Of a stretch of DNA of 64,000 bases, positions 53,037-63,479 are shown piece after piece. Both the position numbers and the translations under genes were made by a program. Source of the DNA: Vombatus ursinus (taxonomy: Eukaryota; Chordata; Mammalia; Diprotodontia; Vombatidae); the NCBI RefSeq assembly GCF_900497805.2, contig NW_020954630.1, forward strand, positions 4,191,573-4,255,572, given 5' to 3'. How positions within the stretch are numbered: position 1 is the stretch's first letter; every line of letters starts with the position of its first letter. The notes below the pieces were generated by a model. It did not search any database. It had not been told where the DNA came from and was given only the letters and a program-made list of their open reading frames with translations.

Positions 53037-53420
53037 AAATTCTTGGTATCCTGTTGGAATTTAAAAAGAAACAGTCCTTTGACCAGTTATTATTATTTTT
53101 TTATATGTAGTGCTGGGCTGATCCTTGCATGTTCAATTAAAATGATTGCTTTTTTTGTAATTGAGTAAAAGAATTGGGATGCACATCTTCCATAGGTTCA
53201 CTGGACCCAGAAGCATCTTTGGAACTGTACCAGTGGCAGACAAGACGATGGGGATGATAGGTACTTCATCCTAATCCCATGTTGTTTTGATTTCTTCCAC
53301 GAGGTCTCTCTATTCCAAGTGGAATAGAGGTTGAATACTGAGATTCAGTATGAGAACCTTGATAAAAAACATTATACTTAAATTTTTGCAAATCATTATT
53401 TCAGGGTTATTGTAAATAAT
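53037..53420. other. No recognisable feature
   Basis: Mixed sequence; GAAGCATCTTTGGAACTGTA and ATTCCAAGTGGAATAGAGG stand out visually but match nothing I know. Confidence 0.35.
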
Positions 53421-53660
53421 AGTTTTGTTTGTTCTTTCAGTCACGTCTGACTCTTTGTGACCCCATTTGGGGTTTTCTTGGCAAAGATAGTGGAATGGTT
53501 TCCCATTTCTTTCTCCAGCTCATTTTACAGTTGAGGAAACTGAGACAAATAGGCTTAAGTGACTTGCCCAGGGTTACACAGCTGATAGATGTCTGAGGCC
53601 AGATTTGAACTCAGATCTTCCTGACTCCAGGCCTGGTGCATCCACTGGACCACTAGCTAT
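53421..53660 (-). mobile_element. Mar1-type SINE, antisense
   Basis: TCTTTCAGTCACGTCTGACT, TTGTGACCCCATTTGGGGTT, CTTCTCCAGCTC-like segment, AGTGACTTGCCCAGGGTTAC, CAGATCTTCCTGACTCCAGG. It keeps a CpG in GTCACGTCTGAC, so it may be a younger copy. Confidence 0.92.
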
Positions 53661-53734
53661 TTGTGATGATACTCCAATTCCAGTATTTGTTGAATTTGCA
53701 AGAATATTTTGAGGTTATTATTAGTATTATAAAA

Positions 53735-53930
53735 GCATTGTCTTATGATGGATAGAGTGTTAATCTCAGAATCAGAAAAACTTGGATTTAAGTCCCCCTC
53801 TGGCTCTGATCCATAGTCAGCTTTCTAAGATCATGAGTTTCAGAGGAGATGGTAACCTACATTGGAAGATAGTGTTTTTCACCCAGGACTGCCCTATCCC
53901 AATGAAATCACTAATGTACTTCCTATTTGT
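53735..53930 (+). mobile_element. SINE family 'C'
   Basis: GATGGATAGAGTGTTAATCT head, CTCAGAATCAGAAAAACTTG, and a CCTACATTGGAAGATAGTGT / CCCAATGAAATCACTAATG 3' module. Confidence 0.7.
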
Positions 53931-54279
53931 TTTATTATTATTATTCAGCTGACGAGGTAGGAGGCAAGAACACCAATTAGGACACTATCAAACTCATCCT
54001 GATAGGAGGTGGTGGGAGTGTCAGTGATGATAGAATGGAAAGGAAGGGATAGAGGTGAAAGCAGACCTATAAAAATCAACAAGACTCTATCTGACAAGGG
54101 AAGAGTAAAGGTGAAATAGCAAACCACAAATTTGGGGGGAAAGTAGAATGTAATATTTCAGAGAGCAGGCATGTCCTGAAAACCCAGCATTACATAGTCG
54201 AAGGAAGATAAAGCTGGGATTTGGGGTACTTGATTTCTGACCCCACATCTGCTGGCACTTTTAAAATCCAGCATGGCAC

Positions 54280-54475
54280 AGTATAAAATGTGCTAGATGT
54301 ATGGTCTGCGGATGTCTGTTCAAATTCTGGCTCTGCCACATCCACTTCTATGGCCTCAGGCCACATAAGCATTTTAAGTCTGACTTGATTTTCCTTACCT
54401 GTAAAACAAGGGATTTGAACTTAATGATCTTTAAATTCCCTTCTAACTTAGTCTCTTACAGTAATCATAGAGAGA
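54280..54475 (+). mobile_element. MIR3-like SINE
   Basis: GTATAAAATGTGCTAGATGT head, GTTCAAATTCTGGCTCTGCC, TTTCCTTACCTGTAAAACAA, TGAACTTAATGATCTTTAAA tail. Confidence 0.75.
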
Positions 54476-54544
54476 AATCATTCTGACTCACTCATATTGT
54501 AATTCTTGCTGAACTCAAGTTGGATTTGGAATGAATTCATTATG

Positions 54545-54705
54545 AGGTAGGGAGAGAGGGAGAGAGAGTGTGAAAGACAGGGAAAGAGAGAGACAAAGAG
54601 AGAAAAAGGGGGCAGAGGAGGTTAAAAAGGGGGGGCAGAGGAAGATAAAAAAGGGGAGGGTGATGAGAGAGACTGAAAGACAGAATGAGAGAGAAAGAGA
54701 ATGCA
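54545..54705. repeat. GA/GGGGCAGAGGA-rich simple repeat
   Basis: GAGAGAGGGAGAGAGAG and two copies of GGGGGCAGAGGAGGTTAAAA-type unit near 54608-54650. Confidence 0.88.
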
Positions 54706-54884
54706 CATGTTTGTGTATATGTTTAAAGGAGATAAAAATATTGCTTCAAATCACAGCAGGAAGGGAATTTCCTATTCCTGTGCAAAACCATAAAAAAAGA
54801 GCAATTTCTCACTAAGAGCTTGTCTTTGGAAACCATATTTCTCATAAAAACCATAATTTTAGCGTAACCATATGTAGTGTGTGT

Positions 54885-55085
54885 ACATTCCCCTCAGGCC
54901 CAGGATGAGAGGAGGAGGAGGAAGGGGAGGCATCTGCTGGCCACAGTAAACTGTGCCCAGGCCTGTGTGATTAATCATCGGGCCCATGATTCTTTGCTGT
55001 GACAGTTTTATGTTCAGGCTTCACTAACAGTTTCAGTGTGAGGGCAGACATTCAGGGCCATATTTCTATGATGCTCTTGACATTT
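54885..55085. promoter_or_regulatory. Candidate conserved regulatory island 4
   Basis: Repeat-free and balanced in composition. Palindromic homeodomain site TGATTAATCA (54968-54977) and a MEIS-type TGACAG (55000-55005) directly followed by a HOX/CDX-type TTTTATG (55006-55012); an E-box CATCTG at 54931-54936. The MEIS-HOX adjacency is a known enhancer grammar. Activity is inference. Confidence 0.35.
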
Positions 55086-55474
55086 AGACCCTGTCTCCAT
55101 ATCCATAGGAGATTGGAAGATAGTACTTGGGACTAACTAAGGTCTAAGTTAGAGCTATAAACTGGGGTGTCGTTTAGGCCAGATGGGGTGATAATTGAAG
55201 CTTTGGGAGTGGGTGATTTCCTATGCATTCTCTAAGGATCACTTTTTTCATGGTCTACTCTGATCACCCCACCCCATAGTGATTTCTCCTTATTATTAAA
55301 CCTACCTTTTGTTGCTAATCAAAAAAAATTTTTTTTGGTATGTTATTAAACAATGCAGTATGATCAGGACTTTGCCCAATGTCACCTGCATTTGAGGGGG
55401 AGGAGAGAGTTGTAGGTCCTCTCTGTGAAGAGAGTAGCCTCATGCTTCCTTCTTCTTTGTATGATTTTGCCATT

Positions 55475-55625
55475 GACTAGAGTTGTGTGTCCCCAGGTAA
55501 GTCATTTAGTCTCTCTGAAGCTCATTTTCTACCTCTGTAAAATAAAATAAAAATAACAATCCTTGGCCAATCTCCCTCATAGGGTAGTTGTGATGAAAAC
55601 ACTATAAGGTGTGAATTGTTATTGT
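55475..55625 (+). mobile_element. MIR-type SINE fragment
   Basis: GTGTGTCCCCAGGTAAGTCA, TTTAGTCTCTCTGAAGCTC, CTCATAGGGTAGTTGTGATG. Confidence 0.65.
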
Positions 55626-55634
55626 AGAGTTCTA

Positions 55635-55738
55635 GTTCTCAAATGTTTTAGTCTCAGAACCCCTTTATGCTTAAAGATTATTGAGGATCCCCAAAGAGTA
55701 AATCCCCACTCTTTAGGTGGTGGGTTATATCTATTTGT
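55635..55738 (+). mobile_element. hAT-type DNA transposon fragment
   Basis: TAGTTCTCAAATGTTTTAGT, CTCAGAACCCCTTTATGC, TATTGAGGATCCCCAAAGAG, GGGTTATATCTATTTGTT match the start of a widespread mammalian non-autonomous element of CAGNGGTTCTCAAA type; exact family not assigned. Confidence 0.5.
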
Positions 55739-55740
55739 TA

Positions 55741-56005
55741 GGAGGCTCAGTGGAATAGATTCCTGAGCCTAGAGTCAGGAAGACCTGAGTTCAAATTTAG
55801 CCTTAATTACTTACTAGCTGTGTGATGCTGGACAAGTCACTTGACTTCTATTAGCCTCAGTTTCCTCAACCATAAAATGAAGATCTTAATAACAGCACCT
55901 ACTTCCTAGGGTTATGAGAATCAAGTGAGATAGTATTTGTAAAGTGCTTAGCCTATCACTTGGCACCCAGGAAGCACTATTTAAATGCCCGTTTCCCTCT
56001 TCTCC
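55741..56005 (+). mobile_element. MIR-type CORE-SINE
   Basis: GAGGCTCAGTGGAATAGATT head, TACTTACTAGCTGTGTGATG CORE, TAGGGTTATGAGAATCAAGT, CACTTGGCACCCAGGAAGCA tail. Confidence 0.85.
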
Positions 56006-56029
56006 CCTCCCCTTACCTTTTCTTCCATT

Positions 56030-56272
56030 GATATAGAGGTTAGACCTGAAGTCAGGAAAACTTGAGTTCAAATACCACCACAGATACTAGATGTGTGACC
56101 CCAGGCAAATCATTTAACTTCTGTCTGCCTTAATTCATCATCTGTAAAATGGAGATAATAATATTATTTGCCTCCCAGGGTTGTTGTGTAGATTAAATGA
56201 GGTTACATTTGTAAAGCATTTTGTAAATCTGAATGTGTTCTTATTATTATTATCATTATTATTAGTCATTGC
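56030..56272 (+). mobile_element. MIR-type CORE-SINE
   Basis: GAAGTCAGGAAAACTTGAGT, CCCCAGGCAAATCATTTAAC, CAGGGTTGTTGTGTAGATTA and a (TTATTA)n end. Confidence 0.85.
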
Positions 56273-56282
56273 TACATTGTTT

Positions 56283-56492
56283 TCCAGGCCTCACTGCCAC
56301 CCTGATAAGACAGACCTTTTCTGCCAACCTCCTAAGTTGTTTTGGGATGGAAAACTGTTTCACCTTGACCTTTTGCTGGTTCTGCCCTTCCAGAATTCAA
56401 TTTGAGGCATCATTTTAAAGTTGTTGGGAGGAGAGTTTGGGAGAGTTTAGGTGAGTTTCTGCTTTTACTTCACCATCTTGGCTCCACCCCCT
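56283..56492 (-). mobile_element. L1 5'-end fragment, antisense
   Basis: Reverse of the L1 5' terminus: CCATCTTGGCTCCACCCC (56472-56489) is the mirror of GGAGCCAAGATGG at 30329. Inward it reads GGTTCTGCCCTTCCAGAATT and AGACAGACCTTTTCTGCCAA, which fit an older marsupial L1 5'UTR. Only about 210 bp remain and no 3' end is seen, the opposite of the usual 5' truncation. Confidence 0.55.
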
Positions 56493-57589
56493 CCAAGTTG
56501 TAATATTTTTTAAAAAAAATCAACCCCATAAGTCTAACCTCCAAATAAAGAGAGTCTCTGACCTCACTAAGCTGAGTCCTTGGATTACAGGCACAGTCTA
56601 TCATTGGGAATATATTCAAAGACTTTCTCACTTGGCAGTCACTGCTAGAGTTTGCATTTTACTGATGGAGCCTTTGAGAGTTCAAGGTAATCTTTCCATT
56701 ACAGCATGAGTCATTGGAGTAGGACTTTAATGTAGCACCAAACAGGGGCTGGGGGAAGGAAAAAGGCTTTGGATAGCGAACACTGACAAAACTGGTGGGA
56801 GAATGGAAGGATGTATGTGATTAATATGATTAGTCATTCTGAAGACCAGAAGGAAAGGAATGCTCTCACTGGCTGACAGGAATTGTGAGAACAAAATCCT
56901 CTTAGTTCCAAAGCTGAGAAATGTGAAGAGAGGGGAAGGGAGAGGAGACAAAAAGAGAAGAAAAGAAAAGCATAGAGAAGCAAAAGGAGGAAACAATGGA
57001 TAAAAGTGATATCAGGGAAAATTAGAAGTGATTATAGGTGGGGTTGCAGTATGCTGGCAAGAATTGATAGGAGGAAGGCAGTCATCTACAGAAGAAGACA
57101 AAAGAAATTATGATTCTTTATAATATAGGGGCAAACAGTTCTGAAAGGACACTATTGTGCTACACTAACGTCCCACCAGAAGTGGAGTAGTTCTTGAGTG
57201 TAGGCTGGGGAAGAGGCATTCAGTGAATCCAGCTGACTTCAATAGCTTTTGAGTGTATCACACTATTAAGGTAGAACCCTGCTGATGTTGATAATAATGT
57301 TGCTGAGTATTCAAAAACTGTTAAATTACTGTTCAGCATTCTGTGTTTACTAAGACAATTTGAAAGCAATACATTTTCGAAAGATTTTCAATAGCTCTTA
57401 AAATTAAAAAAAAATTAAGCTTTTGATGTTTAAGATGGAGGTCCCCACATGAACTGAAAACATGAAAATGATCAGTATTAATATTCCACAGCCTTCTTAT
57501 ATCTTCCATACGTCTTTCCACTGTCTTTTTTTGTTATTTATTTGAAAGTTTGATTCCTCCTAGATCTGCTGCACCACCATTCGCAGTCA
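56493..57589. other. No recognisable feature over 1.1 kb
   Basis: No named repeat or coding frame. 56900-56990 is purine-rich on the plus strand. Confidence 0.4.
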
Positions 57590-57830
57590 TGGAATTGCTA
57601 GGACAACATTGGTGTTAAAGAGATGAGATTTTATAGCAGCAAGTAGCCTAGAATGATCAAAAGCACCATGTAATTCCCCAAATGCTGTCAAGTCTGATGG
57701 CTTTCTTAGTACTAAATTTTGAGCCTGCTTCACTGTCCATCTGCTGTACCTGCCAATATTTTTATATTGAAGGACTAGTCTTATTTGGCTATTTAGTGCT
57801 ATGTTGTAAGCTGGACAATATGCATCTTAT
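57590..57830 (-). other. Coding-like stretch of unknown origin, minus strand
   Basis: One minus-strand frame runs about 76 codons without a stop and then meets two stops over the next ~15 codons. It reads RLVLQYKNIGRYSRWT, LRKPSDLTAFGELHG and HSRLLAAIKSHLFNT, which look more protein-like than the compositional frames elsewhere. I do not recognise the family. Pseudogene or chance. Confidence 0.2.
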
Positions 57831-58154
57831 ATTCACTTTGTTTTTCCAGTATGGATAGTTATACCAATGTCTATTACACCATTGATTTCACTGAGGAAGA
57901 TTTGTTTTATGCTCCCTGAATTTAGTATTATACAATTTGTAGATAGGAACACTTTGAGATCCTCACTGTTGCTTAGCTTTTGTTTTTCTTTTTGGACTTT
58001 ACAAAGGATATCTTTCATAACACTGGTAAAACTTCTTAGGAAAATGTATTATCTCCCTGGGGGAAGGGGTAGATAGATAGATAACTAGATAGAGATAAAT
58101 ATACCTTTATATGCATATTATACTGTATGTAGAAAAGTATTACGATACTTTGCA

Positions 58155-58545
58155 GCAGCACTGTGCAGAGAATAGGGCACGAGATCCAGAGTCAGAGGAC
58201 CTGAATTTGAATCCTACCTCTGCCACTTAATATTTGTGTGACTTTTGCCAAGTCATTTAACTTCTTTGGGCCTCAGTTTCTTCAACTGTAAAATGAGAGG
58301 GTTAACTTAGCTCAGAAGGGTCAAATTCTTGGCTGTAAACTCTCTCTCCTCAAAACTCCTGAGTGAGGCCTGAGCCAGAAAAAAAATATAAATTGGAAAT
58401 ATTTAATAAAATAAATAAAAATATAATACAACATAGATAAAGTTAATTTGTATTTTTCCATCAACATGCCACTTCTATTTATGTTTGACATCAGCGGTCT
58501 AGATGACCTTTAAAGTTCCTTTTCAACCCCAAATCTGATTCTGTA
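58155..58545 (+). mobile_element. MIR3-like SINE split by a hAT-like MITE
   Basis: 58155-58311 (GATCCAGAGTCAGAGGACCT, CTTTGGGCCTCAGTTTCTTC, AAATGAGAGGGTTAACTTAG) resumes at 58495 (TCTAGATGACCTTTAAAGTT, AACCCCAAATCTGATTCTGT). The join is in the 'ggttggactagatgacc' stretch of the tail. Confidence 0.8.
58314..58494 (+). mobile_element. hAT-like MITE, family C, nested in MIR3
   Basis: CAGAAGGGTCAAATTCTTGG start and TTATGTTTGACATCAGCG end are inverted versions of each other. Inside lie AACTCCTGAGTGAGGCCTGA and ATAATACAACATAGATAAAG. An 8-bp direct repeat at the borders is eroded but fits ACTTAGCT / GTCTAGAT derived from one target. Confidence 0.75.
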
Positions 58546-58837
58546 ACATGGGAAACTAGAAAAAAAAGGTCATTCATGTAAAAGGGTGAGTAATCAAATA
58601 CCAACAGTCAGAATGATATATTGATGCTCTTGAGATATTAATGAATAAGGGATATCCTCTTATTAAAAGAACAAGAGAAAGATCTTCAGTCTGTTGGGTG
58701 GGTCCTTTGTGGAGAATTTGTTAAAAGACATGCACGAGACTCCATGAAAAGGTGTGAAGAGGTAGATAAAGATGAAAACTCTTCACTCGGTGCTCCCCAT
58801 CCCCCAAAGAAGGGGAGGGTTAATGGTCCTATCTATA

Positions 58838-58950
58838 TGGCTGTAAGTCACCTGATATCTCTGGACTTCGTTTTCCTCGTCTATGAAATGAAGAGTTGGA
58901 TTAAATGGCCTCTGAAATCCCTCATGGCTCCAGAGCTGTGAGCCTATGAT
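58838..58950 (+). mobile_element. MIR3-like SINE 3' half
   Basis: GTAAGTCACCTGATATCTCT, GAGTTGGATTAAATGGCCTC, GCTCCAGAGCTGTGAGCCTA. Confidence 0.75.
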
Positions 58951-60194
58951 TAGATTTCAGTCGTGGCTAATCTAGGGATGCTTCTTAGAGGAGCTGGGCT
59001 GTGGAATGGGTTTTATAGTCATCATGGATCGGTATCGGATAAGAATGATTATTTGCCCTGGTAGAAACTCTGGCCCTTTGTCATTGCGAACTGGACGGTG
59101 ACAAGAAGAGTGTCTGTGTTTACATATATTGGTTGGATGTGGAGGAAGAAGACAAAGCTATCCTCTGTCTCTGCAGTGAAGCCTACCTAACCTTATGTTT
59201 CAGGACTCGTTTCCTCACTTAGACCTTCGATTTACAGTCAGGCTTCCCATCCTAGAGTGTGACACCAGGGACAGAAAAAGCAGTCCCCAAACAATAAAGA
59301 GTAGTCTTATATCAAGGAATAACTTTTTGTACTTACAGAGGAAAATGTCACATTTGCTAATTATGTGTGAAGCATGCTAAAAAAACAAAACAAGAAAAAA
59401 ACACAAAAAAACCCTTTCTTCATTTTCCCAAATTGGAAAAGTACTTAAATGAATATTGAAGAGCATGCTGGAAGGCCATCCCATTATACAGACAATCCCC
59501 ATTTTCCCATTTGGGTTTGAGAAGATGCCTTCCTAGACCTGTTTCTCTTACCCCAACCTAGCTTCTCCTCCAGGCAGTCCTATCTCTGGATAGAAAGGAT
59601 ATTATCATTTACTCAGAATTTTAAAAGTATTTCATATGTTGGGATGTCTTACATCCATGAAAAAGATGAGCTAGAAAGTACCAGGGGCCAAAAGATTACT
59701 AGTCTACCATGTGACTTTGTGTCACCTTGTGAAAGACCTGAATACTTTTTCATTGGCCTTCGCTTGAGCTTTCTTTTTTACTTTGTTAGGGATTGAACCT
59801 GACAATTCAGATACTATATTTTTCTAGGATTTATCATCTGAGCCCTCAGTGCTATGCTTATGGGTATCTCAATTCCTCCAGGACCTATCCAGGCAGTACT
59901 TGACCTCAGGCACTATCCTAATCTGCTCCCACTCCTGTGTTTTCATAGTCAAATTCAATGCACAAGGGTCTGCTCTAAGCCTATTTATATGTATTGGTCT
60001 CCTCACTGTTCAGTATCTGGAAGGATAATTTTCCCTTGAACTCACCCACAGGTCTTCAGTTGGGTATAATCACACAGATATGAATGCAAATTTACCATTG
60101 TCACTGGTTGATGCTTTTACTTATGTTCAGTAATTCGCCGCATGTCCTGGTGAGCACTTCTCCTCAAAGATACACAAGTGCGCCCAAGCAAGCG
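58951..60194. other. No recognisable feature over 1.2 kb
   Basis: Mixed sequence with an A-rich tract at 59380-59415. No recognisable repeat or gene. Confidence 0.4.
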
Positions 60195-60285
60195 TGCACA
60201 TACACACACATGCACACACACACACATACACACACATGCATGTACATATATACATACACACACGTACACCCCTACACACACAAAT
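60195..60285. repeat. (CA)n microsatellite with CATG interruptions
   Basis: ACACACACATGCACACACAC and related runs. The His/Thr-rich and Cys/Val-rich frames across it are artefacts. Confidence 0.95.
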
Positions 60286-60504
60286 TCACGATAAGTAGGC
60301 TTCCTGGCCACTTTCAAATTATACTTGCTCCATTCCAGCCATCATCCTCTTTTCTCTCCACAATAGAGTCTTGGAATCCACTACTGGGACTCAAGGCTCT
60401 GAGATGTGAGCTTTTGTCTTCTATCGCCTATAAATAGGTTGGTAATACATTTCCTTGCATCTCACGTTAAGCATCCCTCTTTCAGCTCTACTTCATGTGC
60501 AGAC

Positions 60505-60624
60505 TTCCTTTATTAGAATGGAAGCTTCTTGAGGGGATGGGATTGACTTGCACTTAGAATAAGGTCTGGCACATAGTAAATGCTTAATAAGTGCTTTGTC
60601 CGTCCATCCATCCATCCATCCATC
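60505..60624 (+). mobile_element. L2 3' terminus with (CCAT)n
   Basis: AATGGAAGCTTCTTGAGGGG, CTGGCACATAGTAAATGCTT, then CCATCCATCCATCCATC (60603-60624). Confidence 0.7.
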
Positions 60625-60849
60625 TATTTAATCTTTCTTTCTAAGCTTCCAACACCCTCAAATTTGTTCACTGAAAGTCTGCTTAACTACCTGAAGGCTA
60701 GCCACATTCACACCTACTTCAGCAGTAAATGCTAACGTCAGGGTGAGGTCCTGATTCTGCTCTTATAGTCTGAAGGGATGGGCAATGACTTGTATCCCAG
60801 GCCATTTGCAGGCTACTTTGACTTGACTCACAGTGACCAATGCCTTGAC

Positions 60850-60985
60850 ATCAACACCTTGGCCAAGTCATTTTCACCTCTTCAGCCTCCATCTTTTCAC
60901 CTGTAAAATGAAGGGTTTCGATGGATGAGAGTATCACGAAGGTCCCTTTCAACTCTAAGATTCTATGATTTTAGAATTCTAAGAA
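60850..60985 (+). mobile_element. MIR3-like SINE 3' half
   Basis: TTGGCCAAGTCATTTTCACC, TTTTCACCTGTAAAATGAAG, AAGGTCCCTTTCAACTCTAA, GATTCTATGATT end. Confidence 0.8.
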
Positions 60986-61234
60986 AGACTTTCAACATTT
61001 GTAGGCCTATAGATAAATGTAAAAAAAAAAACTGTTATATTCAGGAATGGGCATTGTCTCTTCCAGCCCTATTTCTAATAAAGGCTTCATAAGAAGTCCC
61101 TAGTTTGTGGAGATTTCCCTGCCTGGGGCCATAGGGTTGACATTTGCTATATTGCTACTTTGGGGAGGTTTCATATGAAAAAACATTTTTCTCTTTTGAT
61201 GAGAAACTATTAGATTTTTTTCCTTTAGAACTTT

Positions 61235-61600
61235 CAGAGAGAGAGTCAGACTCATAGTTTTAAGTTAAAAAGGACTTCTATTGCCTTCTAGTTCATACCT
61301 GGAAAGACAAATCCTACTTTGATATATATGGCAAGTGGTCATTCAGCATCTGTCTGAAGACCTGTAGCAAAAGGGAACCCACTGTCTTCAGAGGCAGACC
61401 ATTCCATTTATGGAAGCTCTACTCATTAGGAAGATTCATTCTGCCCCATTCCCCACCCCTACCCCCATAAAGCTGAAATCAACCCCTTTGCAACTTCTAC
61501 CCATTGCTTTTCTTTTTTCCCTCAGAGGAGAATGGGAGCCTCTGTGACCAACTTCACCCTGTCTTGAATAAATCTCTCCAGGGACTTCATGTTTTCAGGT
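61235..61600 (-). mobile_element. CR1/L3 LINE 3' end, antisense
   Basis: CAAGTGGTCATTCAGCATCT, GGCAGACCATTCCATTTATG, CAACCCCTTTGCAACTTCTA, CCCATTGCTTTTC are the reverse of 62650-62960. Confidence 0.8.
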
Positions 61601-61679
61601 GGTAGGGTTGTCATTTCCATTGCCTCTCACCTTGGGTGAAACTTCTAATATCTACTATTTAGCATTTTTGTCATCTAAG

Positions 61680-61815
61680 GTGTCTTTTTTTTTTGAAACT
61701 GTGATCTCCTTGAGAGTAGGGACTGTCTCTTGCCTTACTTTGTAGTGACAGCACTTAACACAGTGTATGGCACATAGTAGGCACTAACGAATGTTAATTG
61801 ACTGACTGATGGAGA
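61680..61815 (+). mobile_element. L2 LINE 3' terminus
   Basis: TGATCTCCTTGAGAGTAGGG, ACTGTCTCTTGCCTTACTTT, GTATGGCACATAGTAGGCAC, end TTAATTGACTGACTGATGG. Confidence 0.85.
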
Positions 61816-61857
61816 TTAGAGAGGGTTGAGAAACAGAGCCAGAAAAACAGAGTAATC

Positions 61858-62090
61858 AGGTATGCAGTGGATACAGTACCAGGTCTGGAGTCAGGAAGAC
61901 ATCTTCCTGAGTTCAAATCCAACCTCAGACACTTACTAGCTGTGTGACCCTGAGCAAGTCACTTAACCCTGTTTGCCTCAGTTTCCTCATCTGTAAAATG
62001 AACTGGAGAGGAAAATGGCAAGCCACTCTAGTATCTTTGCCAAGAAAACCCCAAATGGATTGGACATAACTGAAAAATGACTTAACATCT
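61858..62090 (+). mobile_element. Mar1-type SINE
   Basis: TATGCAGTGGATACAGTACC head, CTTACTAGCTGTGTGACCC CORE, GGAAAATGGCAAGCCACTC, end ATTGGACATAACTGAAAAAT. A short gap removes the 'gggtcatgaagag' words. Confidence 0.9.
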
Positions 62091-62209
62091 ACCCTATATA
62101 TGGCTTGGAAGTGGGTCTTTGGCTCCTAAAATTTCCCCATTGATCCCTGGAATTCTTCTAACAGGGCATATAAAGCCTTTTATTCCACTATTCTTTTAAA
62201 AATGAATTT

Positions 62210-62390
62210 AATTAACTGAGTATTGTGTGCTTATTATGTGAAGAGCATGGTACTAGACACTAAAATAAGTTTAAATAAGAAACAGTTTATGATCTCATGG
62301 AGTTTCCAGTCTGGGAAGGGGATGGGACACATATACAAGGAACAAAATAATACATTGATAAACTAATCACTGTCAAGAAGAGATTTTGTA
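62210..62390 (+). repeat. Repeat 'X' head
   Basis: TTATTATGTGAAGAGCATGG, TACTAGACACTAAAATAAG, TTTATGATCTCATGGAGTTT, CCAGTCTGGGAAGGGGATG. Confidence 0.6.
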
Positions 62391-62394
62391 TAGG

Positions 62395-62520
62395 ATCGTA
62401 TACCTAGAACTAGAAGGGATCCCAGAGCCATGTAGTCCAAACTCTTTATTTTACAGATGAGGAAACTGAGTCTCAGGGAGTTTAATTGACTTGTCCAAGG
62501 TCACACAAGTAGTAAGTGTT
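62395..62520 (-). mobile_element. MIR3-like SINE, antisense
   Basis: ACCTAGAACTAGAAGGGATC, TTTTACAGATGAGGAAACTG, TTGTCCAAGGTCACACAAGT. Confidence 0.8.
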
Positions 62521-62559
62521 TTGGGTAATCAGACTGGTGTAGATTCTTTTGTAGAAGCC

Positions 62560-62965
62560 ATATGAGGTTCTGTTGATGTACTTGGGATCCATTACACTGG
62601 AAAAGCAACAGCCTGGGGAAATAACTGTTTTCAAGTATTTGATAGGCTGTCACATGGAGGAGGAAGGATTGGACTTGTTCTGCTTGGCCCCAGAAGAGAG
62701 AACTTGGAGAAATGGGTGGAAGATGAAAAGAGATAAATTTAGACTTGGTAAAAGGTGTGTGTGGGGGGAGTGTCCTAACAATTAGAGCCATTCCAAAGTG
62801 GAATAGTTCCCTCAGAGGTAGTGGGTTACCACTCAATGGAAGTCTTTGAGCAAAAGATGGTTGATTACTTGTCGGGTATATTGTAGAATGGATTGTCTTT
62901 TGTATATGGGTTTGACTAGATGATCCTCTGAGGTCTCTTCCAACTCAGAGATCCTATGACAAGTA
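62560..62965 (+). mobile_element. CR1/L3 LINE 3' terminus
   Basis: TTTTCAAGTATTTGATAGGC, CTTGTTCTGCTTGGCCCCAG, CTAACAATTAGAGCCATTCC, CTTGTCGGGTATATTGTAGA, TTGACTAGATGATCCTCTGA and an AGAGATCCTATGAC end. Confidence 0.88.
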
Positions 62966-63479
62966 CAAGAGAAAAGCTAGTTGAGACAAAAGGCAGGAAA
63001 AAAAAGATCATTATAGCTTGGGAGATCAGGAATATTCCTTGGAGAAGATGGGATTTTAGTTGAGTTTTAATGAATGGAATTCAAAAGACCAATGAGATTG
63101 AGAGAATTTGCATCTAGATATAGAGAAAAGATCAGTTCAAGTTCCTTATGGAGAGGCATTAACATATTTACATCAGAGGGTAATGAATGATATCAGATCC
63201 TTTCCTAAGACTAAGTTTTCACTAAAAAGGAAAAACAAAGGGAGGCACAGAGCATCTGAATAGGAGGAGCATCATGGGAAAGTGAAAGTGGTTAGGACAA
63301 GGAAACTAGGAGGAACAAAGATAAATTTCATGACCTATTTTATCTAAGATGAACCTTGGTTCAGCATGAAGACAAAAATAAAGAAGCTTTGGTACCTTCT
63401 GCCAGACTCATCAGGGTCACAGGAAGCAGTGTGTTAACACATAAAACATTTCATGATAACTAAAGAATTAAAAATCATA
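62966..63479. other. Mostly unassigned; weak repeat 'X' body
   Basis: TTCCTTGGAGAAGATGGGAT and GAGTTTTAATGAATGGAATT near 63030-63080 recall repeat 'X'. The rest is purine-rich and unassigned. Confidence 0.35.

Noticed and set aside
60084-60437. 117-codon open frame across the (CA)n tract
   Set aside because: The middle is His/Thr-coded by the microsatellite and the ends show no family resemblance.
174-62090. tRNA genes suggested by A/B-box-like words
   Set aside because: The B-box-like GAGTTCAAAT words all lie in tRNA-derived SINE heads; none folds into an intact cloverleaf that I can see.
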